Shown here: positions 12,759 through 21,343 of the stretch, one piece after another
How the letters are laid out: every line of letters starts with the position of its first letter
How positions within the stretch are numbered: position 1 is the stretch's first letter
Virus record (IMG/VR): IMGVR_UViG_3300033998_000297
Span: 1 to 27,132 of that record
Source of the DNA: a virus
Reading direction: 5' to 3' (one strand)
DNA length: 27,132 bases
Notes under the pieces: generated by a model
What the model was told of the DNA's origin: nothing
The model's input: the letters and a program-made list of their open reading frames with translations, nothing else
Database searches by the model: none
Translations under genes and position numbers: made by a program

Positions 12759-13728
12759 TGCTCAACCCTCCATTATTTTGTTCCGGATCCTGCAAATTTT
12801 TAGTTGCTGCATTTCGCAATTCAACAAGATCATTTTCGTCCACTTCAAAATTTGCAGTTATTTGTTCAATCGTAGCGGTTTTTTCGCTAAGTCTTTTTAT
12901 AGCAGTCTCCCAAAGTTTTGAATTTTTGTCCAACTTTTTTAATTTTTTAAAAGTTTGAGGCTCTGGGGTTTCAATTTGTTTGACTTCATCAACATCAATA
13001 GGAGCAAGACTGCTATAATCTTCCAATTTGTCAATGTCTGGCAACTGCACTTCGCCGTAATTTTTCAGAAATTCATAAGCCCTATTCAAGACAAATTTAA
13101 CAAACATGGTATCTTGAGCATTTGGGCTATTCAAAAAAACCTCATTGTTAAAATTCGCACGTGCCTTTATGTTTTCAGTGCTTTCAACGTACGAACAAAC
13201 GGGTTTTCCCGTCGCAATTTTCACAATTTCAACTCCGTAGAAAAGCACATCGTTGACGGCTTTCCCGTTCTCAATTTTTTTAACCAAATTGCTTTTCGGT
13301 TTAATGTCAAATCTGTGAACATAAGGTTTTAGCTCGACGAAGCTGTCCCCTTTTCGCAGATGATAAACATTGACCGTATAGCCTTTTTCGAGCAATATTT
13401 GCAAATTTTTTTTATAGCTAATGACCACTGATGGATAATATTGCTTAGTTGCGCTATCGAAAAAAGGCACTAAGACAAAATCGCCAGCAAGCAAGTCAAA
13501 GCCATTTCTTGCCATATCAATCATTTTTGCGAAAAATTGTCCTTTGTTGTAATTGATTTTTTTAAGTTCTCCTCTTTGTTTTGTCGAAATTATCACCTCG
13601 TCATCCGTAACTTCAACTCGATTAAGAAGAAAATAAGTAAATAAATTTTGTCCTAATTGTTGGCTCATTTCAGGGTCAAACAACGCAATTGTTTGGTTGA
13701 TTTGTTCTTTGAATTTTACGAGTTCCAT
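12748..13728 (-). CDS. RecT-like single-strand annealing protein
   Basis: This 326-residue protein fits the RecT family. Residues 63-90 (GQFFAKMIDMARNGFDLLAGDFVLVPFF) match the typical segment in which helix-forming residues lead to G-x-D/x-G-x-x-xLVPF, and the following YYPSVVISYKKNLQILL matches the conserved tyrosine-containing strand before an amphipathic helix. The C-terminal hundred residues are acidic and proline-containing, then helical, and probably serve as a protein-interaction tail. RecT proteins coat single-stranded DNA and anneal it to the complement during recombination-dependent replication. It lies 11 bp after the SbcC-like gene and overlaps the metallo-beta-lactamase-fold gene, which replaces the usual YqaJ or RecE exonuclease partner. 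A different annealase family is the main alternative. Confidence 0.7.
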   Translation of the reverse strand: MELVKFKEQINQTIALFDPEMSQQLGQNLFTYFLLNRVEVTDDEVIISTKQRGELKKINYNKGQFFAKMIDMARNGFDLLAGDFVLVPFFDSATKQYYPSVVISYKKNLQILLEKGYTVNVYHLRKGDSFVELKPYVHRFDIKPKSNLVKKIENGKAVNDVLFYGVEIVKIATGKPVCSYVESTENIKARANFNNEVFLNSPNAQDTMFVKFVLNRAYEFLKNYGEVQLPDIDKLEDYSSLAPIDVDEVKQIETPEPQTFKKLKKLDKNSKLWETAIKRLSEKTATIEQITANFEVDENDLVELRNAATKNLQDPEQNNGGLSNEI

Positions 13729-13739
13729 ATTTCTTATTT

Positions 13740-15710
13740 TTAAAAGTTAATAATTTTTAAATCGTCTGAATTTTTTTCGAGCAAAACAATGTTTTTGTAA
13801 TTTTCAAAAATGCAAATCAGTTTTTCACGATTAAAATCGTCAAGTATAACAATTTCATCACACCAAATCGGCAAAACAACTCCCTTTTTTTGTTGGAAAA
13901 AATTACAAAGATTGATTTTTTGGATGAAGGCTTCACCATTTGAGTTAAAAATACGGTCATTCAAGATTATTGAAAAGTCAGCTTTGTAATCATCACTTGA
14001 AATCAATTTACGGTAAAGTTGAAATTTTATTCCAAATTTTGACAATTCAGAATTTATTTGGTTTTCCATTTTTGCATAAAAATCCTGTTCCTTGTTCTTT
14101 TCAATGATGTAAGCTTGTTCAAAATCAACAAGAGTTGCAAGAAGTGAGTTTTTTTCACTTGTTAATCTTGTAATCTCTTTTTGAGCATTATCATAAACCG
14201 CCTGCAATTCTGTAAACCGCAAAAATAATTGTCGATTTTCTTCTTTTTCGGCTTCAAGCTTTGAAATTTCAGCTTCAATTTCCGAGTTGTCTATTTTTTG
14301 CGGATATTTTATCAAGGCTCTTAATTCTGCTAATTTTGCAGATTTTTCAGCCTCAAAAGTAGCTTTAATTTCTGCATTTTCGGACTTAATCCTTTCATTA
14401 TTGGCTCTGATTTGCTCATTTTTTGCGTTAATTTTTGCAACTTTTTCATTATGTAAAATTATTGCCTTGTTATTTTCGGCTTTAATTTCTGCATTTTGCA
14501 CTTTGATTTTTTCGTTTTCCGCCTGCATTTTTTTTAATTCAGCCTCTAATTCAGCAATTTTGTTACTTTTTTCAGCCTCAAATTCAACTTTTTCAGCCTC
14601 AAATTTTAGCTTTAATTCTTCAATATTTATATATTCCAAATCTTCATTTGCTTTTTGTAACTCCTCCAAGCTTTCAATTTCAACGCTTCTAACTTCACAA
14701 AATAAATCCGTGCAAACCGAGCATTTAGTGCATTTTAAACCCGCCTTAATTGATTCATAATTTTTTATTTTATCCTCAATTTCAGCTTTTTTTGCGTTCC
14801 TTTTTTCTGCAACTTCCAACGCTGCTAAAACCGAAACGCCATCATATTTTCTATTTTTCAGATTTTCAATCTCCGATTCAAGTTCTGAAACATCATTTAA
14901 AGGCAAAAATGATTTTTCAAGCAAAATTGGGAGACTAATTTCTTCTTCAAAATCTTTATATTTTGGCCGTTGTGCTTGAATTTCGGCAATTTGCTTTTCA
15001 ATTTTGGCGTTGTGCAAAACGTCAGCTTCAGACAAAGTAGGGGTGTTGATTTTTTTTCTTGCAGCCTCAATTTTCTTGTTGTAACTTTCAGTCAAATCTT
15101 CAACCTCAACAGGTTTCGGCGTTTTGCTGTATTCTGAAATTAGCAAATCCAACTTTGCAATTTCCGCTTTTTTTTCTGCGATTTTTGATTTTGCAACATC
15201 TTTGTTTTTCGTGTCAAATTCTGACAAATTCAGAAGTCTGAAAACAAAATCTTTTACATCAGCTTGTTTTTGAGCCTGTAAAAAATTAGGATTTGTAAAA
15301 TACCTCCAATTTTCAGGGAAATGAACAGAAATTTCATCATTCCACTCCTTTTGGGAGACAATGCTCCGTTTGCCGTCTTTTTCAATAATCAAAGTAGTGT
15401 TAATGTTGCGAACAAGCTCCACAATTGCCGTTCCAGCCTTGCGTTTTTCGCTACCTACGCAACGCCGGCAAAAAGTAACGTCGTTAATTTTTAACTGCAC
15501 TTCGGCAATTAAATCACTTTTTGATTTTGCAAATTGCGAGTAAATTTCACCGCCAAAAACGGTACCGTCTGCCTTTTTGCCATCCACAACAAAATAAAAA
15601 GCGTCTAAAATAGTGGTTTTACCTGCTCCATTTGCTCCAGAAATGATTGCTTGTGGAAGGTTAATTTCCTTTTCCACAAGCTCTTTAAATTTTTTAATTC
15701 TCAATTCCAT
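13740..15710 (-). CDS. SbcC/Rad50-like SMC-type ATPase with zinc hook
   Basis: This 656-residue protein is built like SbcC or Rad50. The Walker A motif is GANGAGKT at residues 25-32, close to the N-terminus. Two long coiled-coil arms (about 170-320 and 345-560) flank a cysteine cluster C327-x2-C330-x2-C333-x4-C338, which matches a zinc-hook position but has four cysteines in one chain where classical hooks have one CxxC. The C-terminal lobe ends with a hydrophobic strand and acidic residues (VVLPIWCDEIVILDD) that would be the Walker B region. The second arm is rich in imperfect KAEIEAEN-type repeats. It starts the recombination operon behind its own promoter, followed by RecT-like and nuclease-fold genes, and probably drives DNA-end processing with them. 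It is shorter than host SbcC (about 1,000 residues). Confidence 0.85.
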   Translation of the reverse strand: MELRIKKFKELVEKEINLPQAIISGANGAGKTTILDAFYFVVDGKKADGTVFGGEIYSQFAKSKSDLIAEVQLKINDVTFCRRCVGSEKRKAGTAIVELVRNINTTLIIEKDGKRSIVSQKEWNDEISVHFPENWRYFTNPNFLQAQKQADVKDFVFRLLNLSEFDTKNKDVAKSKIAEKKAEIAKLDLLISEYSKTPKPVEVEDLTESYNKKIEAARKKINTPTLSEADVLHNAKIEKQIAEIQAQRPKYKDFEEEISLPILLEKSFLPLNDVSELESEIENLKNRKYDGVSVLAALEVAEKRNAKKAEIEDKIKNYESIKAGLKCTKCSVCTDLFCEVRSVEIESLEELQKANEDLEYINIEELKLKFEAEKVEFEAEKSNKIAELEAELKKMQAENEKIKVQNAEIKAENNKAIILHNEKVAKINAKNEQIRANNERIKSENAEIKATFEAEKSAKLAELRALIKYPQKIDNSEIEAEISKLEAEKEENRQLFLRFTELQAVYDNAQKEITRLTSEKNSLLATLVDFEQAYIIEKNKEQDFYAKMENQINSELSKFGIKFQLYRKLISSDDYKADFSIILNDRIFNSNGEAFIQKINLCNFFQQKKGVVLPIWCDEIVILDDFNREKLICIFENYKNIVLLEKNSDDLKIINF

Positions 15711-15735
15711 ATTGTTTTTGTTTTTGTTAACAATG

Positions 15736-15767
15736 TAAAGATAATAAAAAAGGTAATAAAATCCAAA
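15736..15767 (-). promoter_or_regulatory. Promoter of the recombination/replication operon
   Basis: On the minus strand TTTG (15767-15764), a 20-bp spacer and TATCTTTA (15743-15736) match the Bacteroidota consensus except for the last base of the -7 box. It lies 26 bp before the ATG at 15710 and just downstream of the late-operon terminator. Confidence 0.6.
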
Positions 15768-15890
15768 TTTTTTAGCAACTTTTTTTCAAAAATTTTGCAG
15801 CGTCAAAATGTTTGCGTCTCAAGGCTTTCAGCGTTTTTATGTTGTAAAACATAAAATATTTTTAAAAAAATTAGGCATATTTTTAAAAAA

Positions 15891-15919
15891 ATACTCCAAA
15901 TTAAAAAAATTTGGAGTAT
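15891..15919 (-). terminator. Terminator of the late structural operon
   Basis: ATACTCCAAA (15891-15900) and TTTGGAGTAT (15910-15919) form a perfect 10-bp stem with a 9-base loop. On the minus strand it is followed by a run of seven T, 27 bp after the stop of the last tail gene. It separates the late block from the recombination block. Confidence 0.88.
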
Positions 15920-15945
15920 CAAAAACAAAAACAAAAACAAAGAAA

Positions 15946-17808
15946 CTAAGCAAAGCCTAACAGCTTAATATTCAAAGTATTAGGCTCTAAATTCAAAGAA
16001 TATTCAACAGGCAAATATATCTTATTGCCGATTCTTATTCTTTTGTATAAATTTAAAAGGTCAATAATTACAGCACTGTCGGCTGGTATTTTTATATTTC
16101 TATAGAATTTATCGAACATTTTGTTAGTAGTCAGGTTGTGTGTTATGACCTGATTGCTTTCATTTCTGTAACAAATAACTGGATCCGACATTGTAAATAA
16201 ACTGTTCAAAAGTAAAGCAAGGCGGTTGATGACATTTTGATTTGAATAACGTTGATTTAAAATGCTGCCAAAACTCCCGAAATTAAGTTGCTCAACTCTC
16301 AAAAAAAGCAAATCATCATCATATTTTTCCTTCAACACTTTGTTCAAAATTAGCTCTCCGGAACTAATTATTTTTGGCTTTATAGTATATGTGTCAAGGT
16401 TCGCAAACGTTTCAACTGCTAAAAAATACTTTCTTTTTTCAAAAAGTCTCGGCAAAATTTTAAATCCAACTTCAGCATCCTCGCCGATTTCAAAATCAAC
16501 AATCTGTTCAACAGGCTCGTAATTCACATCTGTGAAATTAGTCAATTCGATTTCTTCGGTAAACCAATTCAAAGCTTGCAGAGTTGTAAAGAAATACTTG
16601 CCATCTATTTCAACAAAAACAAAACCCTCTAAAATCGAAATTGCCTCCATTACGTCCATTATCTTTGCAGGTAAACGCTTGCTATTGTTAAGCATCATGT
16701 TTGTTGTCGTTATTATAATATCGTCGAAGATAAAAAGGGGGCTTTGGCCAAAAATCGGTTGCCCTGTCCCTGCCCCTGCCAAAATATTAATTTCACGAAA
16801 ATAATCGGAAAGTTTGACGCCTTTTACCACTTTATCTATCTGGATGAAATTGTGATTGATAAAAATTTTGTCGCAGGTAATTAAAATTGCGTTAATTAAT
16901 ATTGCTTGTGGTGCGTCCACTTGCATATATGTTGTTAAAAAAGCATCTGATAAGGTTTTATTTGGGTCTGATGGGAGATTGCTGTAACTAATTCTTTTTG
17001 GAAATGTACCAAAATTACGAATAGTCCCAACTTTATATAGCACAGAACTAGATATAATGTCTTGTTTAAGATTATAATATTTGTGTGTTCCATCTGTATA
17101 AAAAAATAAATAGTCTGTCCTTAATTTTATGTTGATTGTCCCGTTTAATTGCCACATTCTAATTTTCAAATCCTCAAATTTTATATCCAAATTAAAAAAC
17201 AAATCTTGTTGTCCTGTTTCTTTTCTAATAATTCTAAATAAGGCAATTGCCTGATTTTTGTCGGGAATGTTAACGTTATACTCCAATCCATCCGCATCAA
17301 TCAAGCCATCACTTTTAATTCCCGCAATTGTTACAGTGTTAACTGTCAATTGATTAATTCTAAATTTTGCGTCAATTTCTTGCGGTATAACGGTTTTAAG
17401 TTGGTAATTTTGAGGTATAAATGAAATGTATTCGTTTGTTTTTTCAAAATTGCGAACACGGTCAAGCAATGGGGTGATTTTAAATCCGATTTCCAGAGTC
17501 ACCGCATCGAAAGTAAAGTCGGTAAAATCAAGCGTTAAAGTTAACGTCCGTAAATCGAGGTTTTTGTAATAAATTACCAGTATCCAATTTGCCGAAGCCC
17601 CAAAATTTTGATAGTCATTTAGCAATAGCTCCCGTTCTTCTTTGACAAATTTCACCTTCTCCGCAGATATCCCTCTGTTGAATCCTAATGGAAATTTTAT
17701 GCTAAATTCGCCTTTTATTTGCAATTTTGAAATTTCAGCAGGCACGTTTTTTACGGGATAACTTTGGTTAGTCCGCATATTTCTCAAAAAAACACTAAAA
17801 TTAAGCAT
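15946..17808 (-). CDS. Tail protein after the tape measure, putative tail tip or hub
   Basis: This 620-residue protein is the last gene of the structural operon and begins 14 bp after the tape measure gene. It is strongly beta-rich with few charged helices. Its first 130 residues (MLNFSVFLRNMRTNQSYPV on to IGFKITPLLDRVRNF) resemble an N-terminal domain of the kind that docks on a tail ring, and the remainder alternates short beta strands with loops. In siphophages of Bacteroidota the gene after the tape measure usually encodes the distal tail or hub component, so that is the assignment; no enzymatic motif is visible. It could also carry receptor-binding function, since no other large fibre gene follows. 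Confidence 0.6.
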   Translation of the reverse strand: MLNFSVFLRNMRTNQSYPVKNVPAEISKLQIKGEFSIKFPLGFNRGISAEKVKFVKEERELLLNDYQNFGASANWILVIYYKNLDLRTLTLTLDFTDFTFDAVTLEIGFKITPLLDRVRNFEKTNEYISFIPQNYQLKTVIPQEIDAKFRINQLTVNTVTIAGIKSDGLIDADGLEYNVNIPDKNQAIALFRIIRKETGQQDLFFNLDIKFEDLKIRMWQLNGTINIKLRTDYLFFYTDGTHKYYNLKQDIISSSVLYKVGTIRNFGTFPKRISYSNLPSDPNKTLSDAFLTTYMQVDAPQAILINAILITCDKIFINHNFIQIDKVVKGVKLSDYFREINILAGAGTGQPIFGQSPLFIFDDIIITTTNMMLNNSKRLPAKIMDVMEAISILEGFVFVEIDGKYFFTTLQALNWFTEEIELTNFTDVNYEPVEQIVDFEIGEDAEVGFKILPRLFEKRKYFLAVETFANLDTYTIKPKIISSGELILNKVLKEKYDDDLLFLRVEQLNFGSFGSILNQRYSNQNVINRLALLLNSLFTMSDPVICYRNESNQVITHNLTTNKMFDKFYRNIKIPADSAVIIDLLNLYKRIRIGNKIYLPVEYSLNLEPNTLNIKLLGFA

Positions 17809-17822
17809 AATTTTTTATATTT

Positions 17823-20800
17823 TTAGTTTAATTTAAAATACTTTTTTATTCTTTCATTGTCAATTGTTACTGTTAAATTTACATTTGATTGCTTTTCATA
17901 AACATTATTTATCGTTTGTTTTTCTAAAATTTTATTTGTTTCGTAATTTGAAAAAATACGCATTCGTTCCGGAGCAACCAAAACACTTTTTTTATCAAAC
18001 AAATAAGATTTGCCGCTTTCGCCAACCGCCAATTCTTTACCACGTTCCGCAACACTTATAATTTGCCCCTCTTCTACTTCACCACCTTGCCAAAATTCTG
18101 GAATTTCAATTGCTTTTACTCTTGCAATTCCTGCAGTCACTGCCCCCACAACCGTCAAAGCAGCTGCTAAAGCAGCTGAAATTCGTGCAACAAGAGAATA
18201 AGGGTCTCCCGGCGCCGCCGTTGCAGTAGCAATCCCGATTAACTTTAGAGCCTCAACAAGTGCAGTTGCTGAACCTGCAGCTATTTCCATTTCTGCTTTC
18301 CTTTTTTCCAAAATTGCCCTCTTCTTTGCAATTTCCTGCTCCTTTGTAAATTTTTCATCCTCAATTTTTTTCTGATTTTCCAGCTTTTCTTTTTCAATTC
18401 GTGCAAGCGCCTCCGCCAGTTCTTCTTCATCATCGATAGTTGCTTTTAATAGGCTTTTTCTTTTCTCATAAGCGTCATCAAGAGTTGACACTTGTTTGTT
18501 GTACATTATGTTAATTGCGTCCAATTCCCGCTCTAACTGATTGCTCTGCATATCAATTATTTGATTATACAAATTAAAAGATTCATTTAGAACCGTTGTA
18601 ATGCTTTCTTTGAAAGTGTCTCGCCAATCTTCAATCGTCTCTGTCGCTCCGAAAAAGTCATTAAAGGCGTTTCTTAATTTGGCTGTGATTAATTCCATTT
18701 TTTCAAGTCCTGCAGCCGATTCGTTTAACGTTGGCGTAACGTCTCGCATATTCATTAAAATTTCGCCTGTGGCTTCGGCTGCACTTTCCAAAGTCTTAAC
18801 ATCTTGCCTTTTAAGTAGCTTTGGAGTGTTTAAAATGGCTTCGTTTATTTTTTCTATTTCATTACGGAGCTCTTTTAATTTTTTAACTTCCTCCTCTGTG
18901 TAACCACCTAATTCATAATATGCTTTTGTGGCTGCATAGATAGCTTCGGCTTCTTTTTTCTTTACTTCCAGATAATTTTCGCCAAGCAAAATAGATAATT
19001 TGGCTTCCTCATTTGCTTTTTTGATTGCTCCCAAATAATCTTGATAACGTTTCTTTGCTTCTTCTCTCGCTTTCTTTGCTTCTTCTCTCGCTTTCTCCTC
19101 TTCTTCTCTCGCTTTCTCCTCTTCTTCTCTCGCTTTCTCCTCTTCTTCTCTCGCTTTCCTTTCTTCTTCTGTAAGTTGATTTGCTAATACTATTTGCTCT
19201 CTGAAATATTCCTGAATGTTTTTAAGCTGTTGTTCTTGAGCCCGCAAACTAAATGTAATTGCGTCTAATTCTTTTTTTGCTTTGTCATAAAGTTGAATAT
19301 AAGATAATTGATTTTGCGATCCTGCTTTTATCGCATCATCTCTATCCTTTTCAGCTTTTGCAAGTTTTTGAGTAGCCTCCATTTCTTTTATTTTGAGGTC
19401 TCTCATTTTAGCAATGATTTCACTTATCGCTTTGTCTTGTGCTTGTATTGCTATTTTATTTTGCAATTCCACGTTACTTGCTTTTTGTGCAGCCACCAGC
19501 TCCTCCAATGTTGCTTTTTCTAAATCTAAATTTGGCAAATAGTCTTTGTAGTTTCTATTTAATTCATCAACTAATTTTTTCCTTTCCTCACTACCCGCAT
19601 TTGTTTTTTTAATCTGTTCAAATAGTGAGTTCATTGATTGTTTTTCTACTTCTAAATTTGCAAGATAACCTCCTTTTATATTAGCCATTTCCCTGTACAT
19701 CTTGTACTGTAGTTGCATTTCAGAAGTTTGGTCTTTCATGTATTTTACCAATAATACAATAGCCGTAACTGCTGCTGCTGCTGCTGTTGCAATCGCCGCA
19801 TACGGATTTGACTTCATTACTCTACCAAGTGCCCTAGTCGCCTTAGTTGCTCCATCTGTCGCCATTGCTTGACCTTTTGCAGCTACTGCATTTGCTGTCT
19901 TCGCTGCCGTATCCTTAATGGTCGCCAGCATTACTTTGATTGTACCTCTTTCCTGTAGTTCCTGAGCAGTCTTTAAGGCTTGCGAAACGCCAATAAGTTG
20001 AACCATTGCCTTGTCCAGCTTTTCGGTCTCAATTCCAAACATAGCAAGTGATCCAGTAACTCCCTGTGCAACGGCTACCAAGCCTTGCAAGCCATCCATT
20101 AAAGCGGGGATTTTATCAGCTGCCGCAGTTTTTATTTGAGCCTGAAAATCACCAATTGAATCGGTCAATTCCGCCATTCTATCCTTTATTTGTTTGATTT
20201 CTTCGGGGCTAAGACCCGCAAAAGACATATTGCGCAACGCTAACAATTCTTTTCTCATTTCTCCAAGCGACATATTGGCAGTGTCGATAGCCTCTTGATA
20301 ATTCCCTACATTTCTGCGCTGCTTATCTATAGCGTTGGTATATTCCTTTATTGTGTTCCTATTTTTCTCGATTTGAGCGTTGATTTTAGCATTAGCGTCA
20401 ATTCCTTCTTTGGTAGTCAAATTTAATTTGCGCTGAATTGCCTGCAAATCTGCATTTTGCTTGTCGAGGTCAGCAATTGATTTTGTCTCTCTTTGCAACA
20501 CCTTAATGAGGTCTTGCTCCCTCGTAAATCGGTCTTTAAGTTCTTTATTAATTTCAGCTACTTTTGCTTTTCGCTTTATTTCATTTTCGATAATTTTTTG
20601 CTCTTCCCTGCTATAATTTTCATAGTTAGCAATGATTTCAGCAGTAATTTTTACTTTCTTTTTATCAACTTCAAGTCCTGCCTGCTTAACATTAGCCAGC
20701 TCTTTCTCCGCAGTCATTACCGTTTTCAGATTTTGAGCCAAATCATCAAATTTTAAATCCTTGCTGCTTTTTGCAGCCATCGTAGTAATCAACTGCTCCC

Positions 20801-20876
20801 ACATTTTTTGCAGTTCCAACAAATTCGATTTAACTTTGTTAAGGTCAATTATTTCAGTGATTAAATTTTCATTCAT
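17823..20876 (-). CDS. Tail tape measure protein
   Basis: At 1017 residues this is the longest protein in the genome. It is dominated by coiled coil in the first 330 residues, then has hydrophobic segments at about 353-378 (SNPYAAIATAAAAAVTAIVLL) and 867-920, as tape measure proteins do. The region at about 573-606 is five near-identical REEEEKA/REEAKKA heptads. The C-terminal region holds the ISVAERGKELAVGESG motif often seen near the end of tape measures. It sets tail length and is delivered during DNA ejection. By the usual rule of about 1.5 angstrom per residue the tail would be roughly 150 nm, which suggests a siphovirus. The start overlaps the stop of the previous gene by 4 bp. Confidence 0.92.
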   Translation of the reverse strand: MNENLITEIIDLNKVKSNLLELQKMWEQLITTMAAKSSKDLKFDDLAQNLKTVMTAEKELANVKQAGLEVDKKKVKITAEIIANYENYSREEQKIIENEIKRKAKVAEINKELKDRFTREQDLIKVLQRETKSIADLDKQNADLQAIQRKLNLTTKEGIDANAKINAQIEKNRNTIKEYTNAIDKQRRNVGNYQEAIDTANMSLGEMRKELLALRNMSFAGLSPEEIKQIKDRMAELTDSIGDFQAQIKTAAADKIPALMDGLQGLVAVAQGVTGSLAMFGIETEKLDKAMVQLIGVSQALKTAQELQERGTIKVMLATIKDTAAKTANAVAAKGQAMATDGATKATRALGRVMKSNPYAAIATAAAAAVTAIVLLVKYMKDQTSEMQLQYKMYREMANIKGGYLANLEVEKQSMNSLFEQIKKTNAGSEERKKLVDELNRNYKDYLPNLDLEKATLEELVAAQKASNVELQNKIAIQAQDKAISEIIAKMRDLKIKEMEATQKLAKAEKDRDDAIKAGSQNQLSYIQLYDKAKKELDAITFSLRAQEQQLKNIQEYFREQIVLANQLTEEERKAREEEEKAREEEEKAREEEEKAREEAKKAREEAKKRYQDYLGAIKKANEEAKLSILLGENYLEVKKKEAEAIYAATKAYYELGGYTEEEVKKLKELRNEIEKINEAILNTPKLLKRQDVKTLESAAEATGEILMNMRDVTPTLNESAAGLEKMELITAKLRNAFNDFFGATETIEDWRDTFKESITTVLNESFNLYNQIIDMQSNQLERELDAINIMYNKQVSTLDDAYEKRKSLLKATIDDEEELAEALARIEKEKLENQKKIEDEKFTKEQEIAKKRAILEKRKAEMEIAAGSATALVEALKLIGIATATAAPGDPYSLVARISAALAAALTVVGAVTAGIARVKAIEIPEFWQGGEVEEGQIISVAERGKELAVGESGKSYLFDKKSVLVAPERMRIFSNYETNKILEKQTINNVYEKQSNVNLTVTIDNERIKKYFKLN
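19059..19158 (-). repeat. 21-bp tandem repeat in the tape measure gene
   Basis: TTCTTCTCTCGCTTTC starts at 19059, 19080, 19101, 19122 and 19143, an exact 21-bp period. It encodes one coiled-coil heptad per unit, so gain or loss of a unit keeps the frame and the heptad phase. Confidence 0.92.
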
Positions 20877-21343
20877 TTTGTCTTAAATTTTTTAATGAGA
20901 TTTAATAATATCGCTTGTTTAGTTGTTTTACTTTTTTTGAAGCTAAAAATATTTACGCCGTTCGCCTTTAAATTATTTACTATTTTTTGAGAATATGAAA
21001 CCTCACTTTTTACCGAAACGTCAAAAAGGTTTTTTTCAAATGTAATTCCTTCTCGGAAGTCGCCTGTTAAGTCTAATGTTTTATGCGTTCCTTTGAAGGC
21101 GGGATACCAAAATTTAAAAGATTTTCCACGCTTTGAAGTGTAAGGCGTTTTCCGCTTCTTGTAATCGCTCGACTGCCAGCCTATTCCCTCAAATGATTTG
21201 CCTTCAATATTTACGCCCTTGTCAAACGCATCCTCAAGCTCCTTTTTAGCAACTTCAATACTTTCAATGGCAGCATCTGCTGCGTGCTTCTCCAAATTTT
21301 GGGCAAAAATCTGTAATTTTTGTATATATAAATCGGCTCTCAT
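20873..21343 (-). CDS. Putative tail completion / virion morphogenesis protein
   Basis: This 156-residue protein starts on the stop codon of the previous gene (TAATG at 21345-21341) and overlaps the tape measure start by 4 bp. A first helix (residues 1-40) is followed by a loop with SFEGIGWQSSDYKKRK and then THKTLDLTGDFREGITFE. A basic loop leading to L-x-LTG-x-hR is the pattern of phage virion morphogenesis and tail completion proteins (Mu gpG / lambda gpZ-like and HK97 gp10-like). Such proteins sit at the head-tail joint. The call rests on that one motif and on the structural operon, so it is moderate. The C-terminus is very basic (KKSKTTKQAILLNLIKKFK). Confidence 0.5.
   Translation of the reverse strand: MRADLYIQKLQIFAQNLEKHAADAAIESIEVAKKELEDAFDKGVNIEGKSFEGIGWQSSDYKKRKTPYTSKRGKSFKFWYPAFKGTHKTLDLTGDFREGITFEKNLFDVSVKSEVSYSQKIVNNLKANGVNIFSFKKSKTTKQAILLNLIKKFKTK

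Noticed and set aside
14287-14760. Long plus-strand open frame opposite the SbcC-like gene
   Set aside because: It is a mirror of the repetitive coiled-coil coding sequence, and its Ser/Phe/Leu-rich product is typical of such antisense frames.
19059-19158. CRISPR-like or regulatory tandem repeat
   Set aside because: There are no spacers, and the 21-bp period encodes coiled-coil heptads in frame, so it is a protein repeat.
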